Shown here piece by piece: positions 60,646 to 64,000 of a stretch of 64,000 nucleotides of DNA. Positions within the stretch are counted from its first letter, which is position 1. The number at the start of each line of letters is the position of its first letter. The notes below the pieces were generated by a model. The model worked only from the letters and a program-made list of their open reading frames with translations, did not search any database and was not told the origin of the DNA. The stretch is from NCBI RefSeq assembly GCF_000420165.1, contig NZ_ATUK01000010.1, positions 310,001 through 374,000 of the forward strand, in the 5' to 3' direction. The position numbers and the translations under genes were made by a program. This DNA is from Thioalkalivibrio sp. AKL19. Its GTDB lineage: Bacteria > Pseudomonadota > Gammaproteobacteria > Ectothiorhodospirales > Ectothiorhodospiraceae.

Positions 60646-61972
60646 CCGCGGCAGCACGGCGGCGGTCGGCGAGGCGGATGGGGATGGACGCCAGCAGCCC
60701 GGCGAGGAACAGGAACAGGCAGAACAGGATGGCGTTCTCGAGGCCCAGCCAGACCTGGAGCAGCCCGATGCCGAGCAGGCCGAAGATCGCCGCGGCCTTG
60801 GACGCCAGCCCCCAGAACCCGAACCAGCGCCCGGCCTCGCGCGCCGGGACCATCAGCGCCACCAGGGCACGTCCGGCGGACTGCGCCGAACCGAGGCAAA
60901 GCCCGGCCAGGATGCCGACGCCGAGGAACACCATCTGCGCCTCCACCGGTCGTCCCAGCAGCACGCTCAGCCACTGGGCGATGGTCGGCGTGGCGAAGAT
61001 CGCCAGCACCGCCAATGCCCAAAGCACCAGCGTGATTCGATAGATGCGCACCGGCCCCGCGCGGTCCTGCAGGAACCCGAAGCCCACGGCACCGATCACC
61101 GCGGTGATCTGGGTCACCACGAACATCATCACGCGTGTCGGCTCGTCCCACTGAATCACCTGCGAGCCGTAGATGAAGGTGAAGGCGATGATGATGTAGA
61201 TCCCGGCCATCACGAAGAAGATGGAGACAAACAATGCGCGCAGGTCGCGGCGCTCACCCAGCGTGACCAGCGAGGCCTTGACCCGCTTCCAGCCCAGCCC
61301 CAGCTGGACGTTGCGCGCCATGCGTCGCCGGGTGCCGCGTTCCTTCAGGAACAGGAAGGTCGGCAGCGCCGAGACCAGGAAGAACGCGGCGGCGAACGGC
61401 CCGACCCATCGGATGCGCTCGAAATTCTCCGCGCTCACCTCGCCCAGAAGCCCCAGGGCAAAGGCCGTCGCCACCAGCCCGCCGATATACCCGAGCCCCC
61501 AGCCCAGCCCCGAGATCCAGCCGAGCTTTTCCGGTGGCCCCAGGTCGGGCAGGAAGCTGGCGATGAAGGACTCGCCGATGGCATAGCCGAAGTTCGAGGC
61601 GATGATCAGCGCCATGCCGAAGAACACCAGCCCCGGCTCGACGAAGTACAGCAACGCGGTGGTGATGATCGTCAGCACCCACGAGGCAGCGAGGAAGCGC
61701 TTGCGCGAGGCGGTGGCATCCATGATCGCCCCGGCAAACGGGGCGGCCACGATCACCATCGCGTAGCTGACCGCCAGGGCCACGCTCCACAACAGGTTAC
61801 CGAGGCGATAATCCGGGGCATCGCCGACAATCACCCGCGTAAACAGGTCGCCGAAGATCACCGTGATGATCAGCAGGGTGTAGGCCTGGTTGGCAAAGTC
61901 GAACATCGCCCAGCCGAAGATCTCGCGGCGCGGGGCGGGGGCGTTGTCCGGGTAGCGCCGAATCAGCGGCAT
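60641..61972 (-). CDS. MFS permease, UMF1/Atg22-like
   Basis: The 443-residue inner-membrane protein has twelve predicted helices in two halves. The start REIFGWAMFDFANQAYTLLI and the late block AVIGAVGFGFLQDRAGPVRI fit the UMF1 family of bacterial relatives of vacuolar Atg22 permeases. The substrate is probably an amino acid or other small metabolite, not known. The final codons and stop come from a dispersed repeat, so the natural C-terminus may be slightly changed. Confidence 0.88.
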   Translation of the reverse strand: MPLIRRYPDNAPAPRREIFGWAMFDFANQAYTLLIITVIFGDLFTRVIVGDAPDYRLGNLLWSVALAVSYAMVIVAAPFAGAIMDATASRKRFLAASWVLTIITTALLYFVEPGLVFFGMALIIASNFGYAIGESFIASFLPDLGPPEKLGWISGLGWGLGYIGGLVATAFALGLLGEVSAENFERIRWVGPFAAAFFLVSALPTFLFLKERGTRRRMARNVQLGLGWKRVKASLVTLGERRDLRALFVSIFFVMAGIYIIIAFTFIYGSQVIQWDEPTRVMMFVVTQITAVIGAVGFGFLQDRAGPVRIYRITLVLWALAVLAIFATPTIAQWLSVLLGRPVEAQMVFLGVGILAGLCLGSAQSAGRALVALMVPAREAGRWFGFWGLASKAAAIFGLLGIGLLQVWLGLENAILFCLFLFLAGLLASIPIRLADRRRAAAV

Positions 61973-62015
61973 GCAGGGTTTCCGGGGATCATGAAGGGAC
62001 TCATGCTAACGCAGC

Positions 62016-62696
62016 TCAGCGTTCCCGGATCACCAGCGCATCGCCATCGGTCTCGACCACGAAATGCTCGAGGAAGCTGCGACCCAGGCGGGAACGCGGC
62101 AGGTCACGGTCCGGCAGCACGATCGCACTGACCCCCGCACGCTGCAGCGCGCCGACCCGAACCTGTTCGACGCGGACACGCTGGCCCTGGCGCGTACCGC
62201 GCTCGCTCCGGAAGCGCACCGACCGACCCTGGTCGGCATCGACCCCGGCCCGTTCGGCATCCGTGGCCCGCAACAGGACGGCATCCGCCTGCGGATCCAC
62301 GACGAGCGTGACGGCAATCCCGTTCAGCCCGGCGGTCAGCGCGTGGTCGCCGCGCGAATCCCGGTGCACCCGAACCTCGGCGGCTTCCTTCGCCGAGGTG
62401 TCCGGGCGCGGCGGAGCGACCCTTGGCTGCACCCGCAACTCGCGCTGCTCGCCGTCGAGTTCCACCCAGGCCGCCCCTGGTCGCGTGCGCAGGACGCGCA
62501 CACCGCCCGGCCCAGTCTCTCCGCTGGCGACCACGGCCCGCTCGTCCCCCACCGACAGCACCGCACGGTCCCCGAACACCGCGTGCAGGCGCAGCTCCTC
62601 CGCCGCCAGCGGGGCCGGCCAGGCCAGCACCAGCCAGGCCATCAAGCCCAATGCAGCGGACGAAGACCCGCACGGGTCAGATCGCAATCGCATCAT
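62016..62696 (-). CDS. Exported retropepsin-like protein with degenerate active site
   Basis: The 226-residue precursor has a signal peptide ending near LAAEE and an N-terminal SH3-like region. A C-terminal clan AA (retropepsin-like) domain is shown by LTAGLNGIAVTLVVDPQADA and the end LPRSRLGRSFLEHFVVET. The usual DTGA or DSGA is replaced by DPQA. The aspartate remains but the neighbours needed for the catalytic loop are changed, so protease activity is doubtful. Function unknown. Confidence 0.68.
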   Translation of the reverse strand: MMRLRSDPCGSSSAALGLMAWLVLAWPAPLAAEELRLHAVFGDRAVLSVGDERAVVASGETGPGGVRVLRTRPGAAWVELDGEQRELRVQPRVAPPRPDTSAKEAAEVRVHRDSRGDHALTAGLNGIAVTLVVDPQADAVLLRATDAERAGVDADQGRSVRFRSERGTRQGQRVRVEQVRVGALQRAGVSAIVLPDRDLPRSRLGRSFLEHFVVETDGDALVIRER

Positions 62697-62812
62697 GCCG
62701 CCCTTATAGCGCATCCGGCTGAACGAAACCCGAACACCCCGCGAGACACCGCTCCACGGGGCTTGCCCGCCGCCTGCTACCATCAGGACGTGCACATCCC
62801 CGTGGAGCCCCC

Positions 62813-63667
62813 GTGTCCCCATCCTCCCCGACCACCGAATCCAGCCCGCTCCCGACGCGGCACATCGCCCTGCGCCATGCCTTCACCCTGACGCTGCTGG
62901 TGATCGGACTATGGCTGATGCACATGAACCTGCGGGTCCTGCCCGAGGCCGGGGTGATGGCGCTGTGGATCGGTGTCACCCTGCTGATCGCCCAAGGCGG
63001 CTTCCGGCGCCACCGGGTACGGCGCGCGGCCTTCCTGCGCGGCTACCTGGAGCCGACCAGCCAATGGCCTCGCCGCCTGCGGGGCGGGCCGCTGATGGCC
63101 CTGCGTCACCTGATCATCGGCGCGCTGCTGGGCGGACTGCTGCTGATCACCCTCGCGCGCATCCCGACCCAGGAGGTCTGGGCCGCCCTGCTGGTCGCCG
63201 GCTTCGCGCTGGTGATCAGCGAGGCCCTGTTCGCCCGCCTGCTGCGCGGCCATGCCCATCCGCAGTTCGCCCCGGAACTGGTCCGCCGCGGGGCCCTGCG
63301 GCTCACGGGCCTGCTGCTGATCGTCGCCCTGCTGGTGCTGGCTCTGCAGGCCCGCTACCCCGACCTGACCGGCGCCACCCTGGAACAGGCCGTGTGGTTC
63401 CTGGTGCACCACGAGGCCGCGCGCAGCCATCTGCTCGAGGCCGGGCTGCAGCTGGCCGCGACGCAGGATGCCCTGCGCCTGTGGCTGGGCCAGCAGTGGT
63501 TCCCGCAGGGCGTGAAATCCCTGCCGGCCCTGCTTGGCTGGCTACTGGTACTCGCGGAACAGGCGTTCCTGGCGGCCGGCTTCCTGCTGCTGGCCAACGG
63601 CCTGCTGCCGCTGCGGCCGACAACCGACGCCCTGGGCGACCCGCGCAACGCGCCCGTCATCGAATAG
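62813..63667 (+). CDS. Hypothetical membrane protein, 284 aa
   Basis: The protein has about six hydrophobic segments (about residues 22-40, 48-62, 95-115, 122-140, 163-180, 240-262) and a basic cytoplasmic loop. No family is recognised. The start appears to be GTG at 62813. It is followed after 24 bases by another membrane-anchored gene that may be co-transcribed. Confidence 0.65.
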   Translation: MSPSSPTTESSPLPTRHIALRHAFTLTLLVIGLWLMHMNLRVLPEAGVMALWIGVTLLIAQGGFRRHRVRRAAFLRGYLEPTSQWPRRLRGGPLMALRHLIIGALLGGLLLITLARIPTQEVWAALLVAGFALVISEALFARLLRGHAHPQFAPELVRRGALRLTGLLLIVALLVLALQARYPDLTGATLEQAVWFLVHHEAARSHLLEAGLQLAATQDALRLWLGQQWFPQGVKSLPALLGWLLVLAEQAFLAAGFLLLANGLLPLRPTTDALGDPRNAPVIE

Positions 63668-63691
63668 TCCGGGCCCGGGGAGACCCCTTCA

Positions 63692-64000
63692 GTGACCACG
63701 TTCACGCCGGCATCGCAAGCCACGGCACCAGGAAAGGCCCGGGACGGCCTCTGGCTGGTCATGATCCTGCTGGCCAGCCTCGCCCTGCTCTGGCTCGCCA
63801 GCCAGCACGAACCGCGCACCTGGGAGGGTGACCAACCGCTGACCCTGCAACTGGGCGAACAACGCTACCAGCTCGACCGCGAGCGTCTCACCGCGCTCGA
63901 GCGCTACACGCTGGAATGGCTGGAGGCCGGTGACACCGCGGCCCGGGCCCACTGGCAGGACCGCGTAGACGCGGAGCTCGCTGCCCGGTTCGAGGCCCTG
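63692..64000 (+). CDS. Membrane-anchored protein, cut by window end
   Basis: From a GTG at 63692 the frame stays open to the last base. The first 103 residues have one membrane helix (DGLWLVMILLASLALLWLA, about residues 19-37) and then a soluble, probably periplasmic part rich in Glu and Arg. The stop is outside the window, so length and family cannot be judged. Confidence 0.55.
   Translation, partial: MTTFTPASQATAPGKARDGLWLVMILLASLALLWLASQHEPRTWEGDQPLTLQLGEQRYQLDRERLTALERYTLEWLEAGDTAARAHWQDRVDAELAARFEAL

Overview
The window looks like a chromosomal segment of a high-GC, sulfur-oxidising gammaproteobacterium, most likely of the Ectothiorhodospiraceae (Thioalkalivibrio-like). This is inference from content: a SorAB-type sulfite dehydrogenase, four small exported DsrE-family proteins, three rhodanese-domain proteins, a copper nitrite reductase-like enzyme, an alternative oxidase and a trpS-scpA-scpB run. 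No rRNA, tRNA or CRISPR array was recognised. Every homology call is from reading motifs, not from a database search.

Layout. Bases 1-4.2 kb are a string of AT-richer genes of unknown function, all on the + strand, with integron attC-like sites behind most of them. I see no integrase, so this is a cassette cluster or the distal part of a chromosomal integron. It has been damaged: a modC fragment, the end of an IS5-type element and a RAYT-type Y1 transposase are lodged in it. From 4.4 to 11.8 kb lie a higBA toxin-antitoxin pair and a type I restriction-modification operon in the order hsdM, hsdS, rhuM/fic, hsdR, with 4-base stop/start overlaps from hsdM through hsdR. The hsdR gene carries an in-frame insertion of a complete GIY-YIG nuclease domain, preceded by nine 24-bp tandem repeats and followed by an inverted copy of the same repeat. 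This is the most unusual structure in the window. hsdM carries one more in-frame copy of that repeat family.

From 12 kb onward the content is chromosomal. 12-25 kb: an SLC13-type permease, a Sel1-repeat protein, a pore-less voltage-sensor-like protein, pyruvate kinase, a rhodanese, alternative oxidase, a chemoreceptor, a methyltransferase and small proteins. 25-34 kb: a NirK-cupredoxin fusion divergent from mscL, a DrrAB-type ABC exporter, a GGDEF protein, a tandem DsrE pair next to a TetR regulator, and a rhodanese/metallo-beta-lactamase fusion whose zinc motif is degenerate. 34-45 kb: a membrane GGDEF protein, a divergent Nramp-like transporter, a beta-hydroxyacid dehydrogenase, an EamA exporter, a second tandem DsrE pair with strong terminators, a NodIJ-like ABC exporter and RlmKL. 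45-54 kb: SorAB, an exported FKBP-rhodanese fusion, scpAB, trpS, a DUF945 protein, YciO, a MITE and YciI with a parvulin lipoprotein. 54-64 kb: a PCuAC copper chaperone, an RND efflux pair, a second toxin-antitoxin module among dispersed repeats, an MFS permease, a degenerate retropepsin-like protein and membrane proteins running off the window.

How it fits together: exported sulfur-handling proteins (DsrE types, rhodaneses, SorAB) sit with copper redox enzymes and a copper chaperone, as expected for a chemolithotroph with a branched respiratory chain. The left 12 kb is a mobile or defence region whose cassette genes, insertion sequences and repeats explain most of the irregular sequence.
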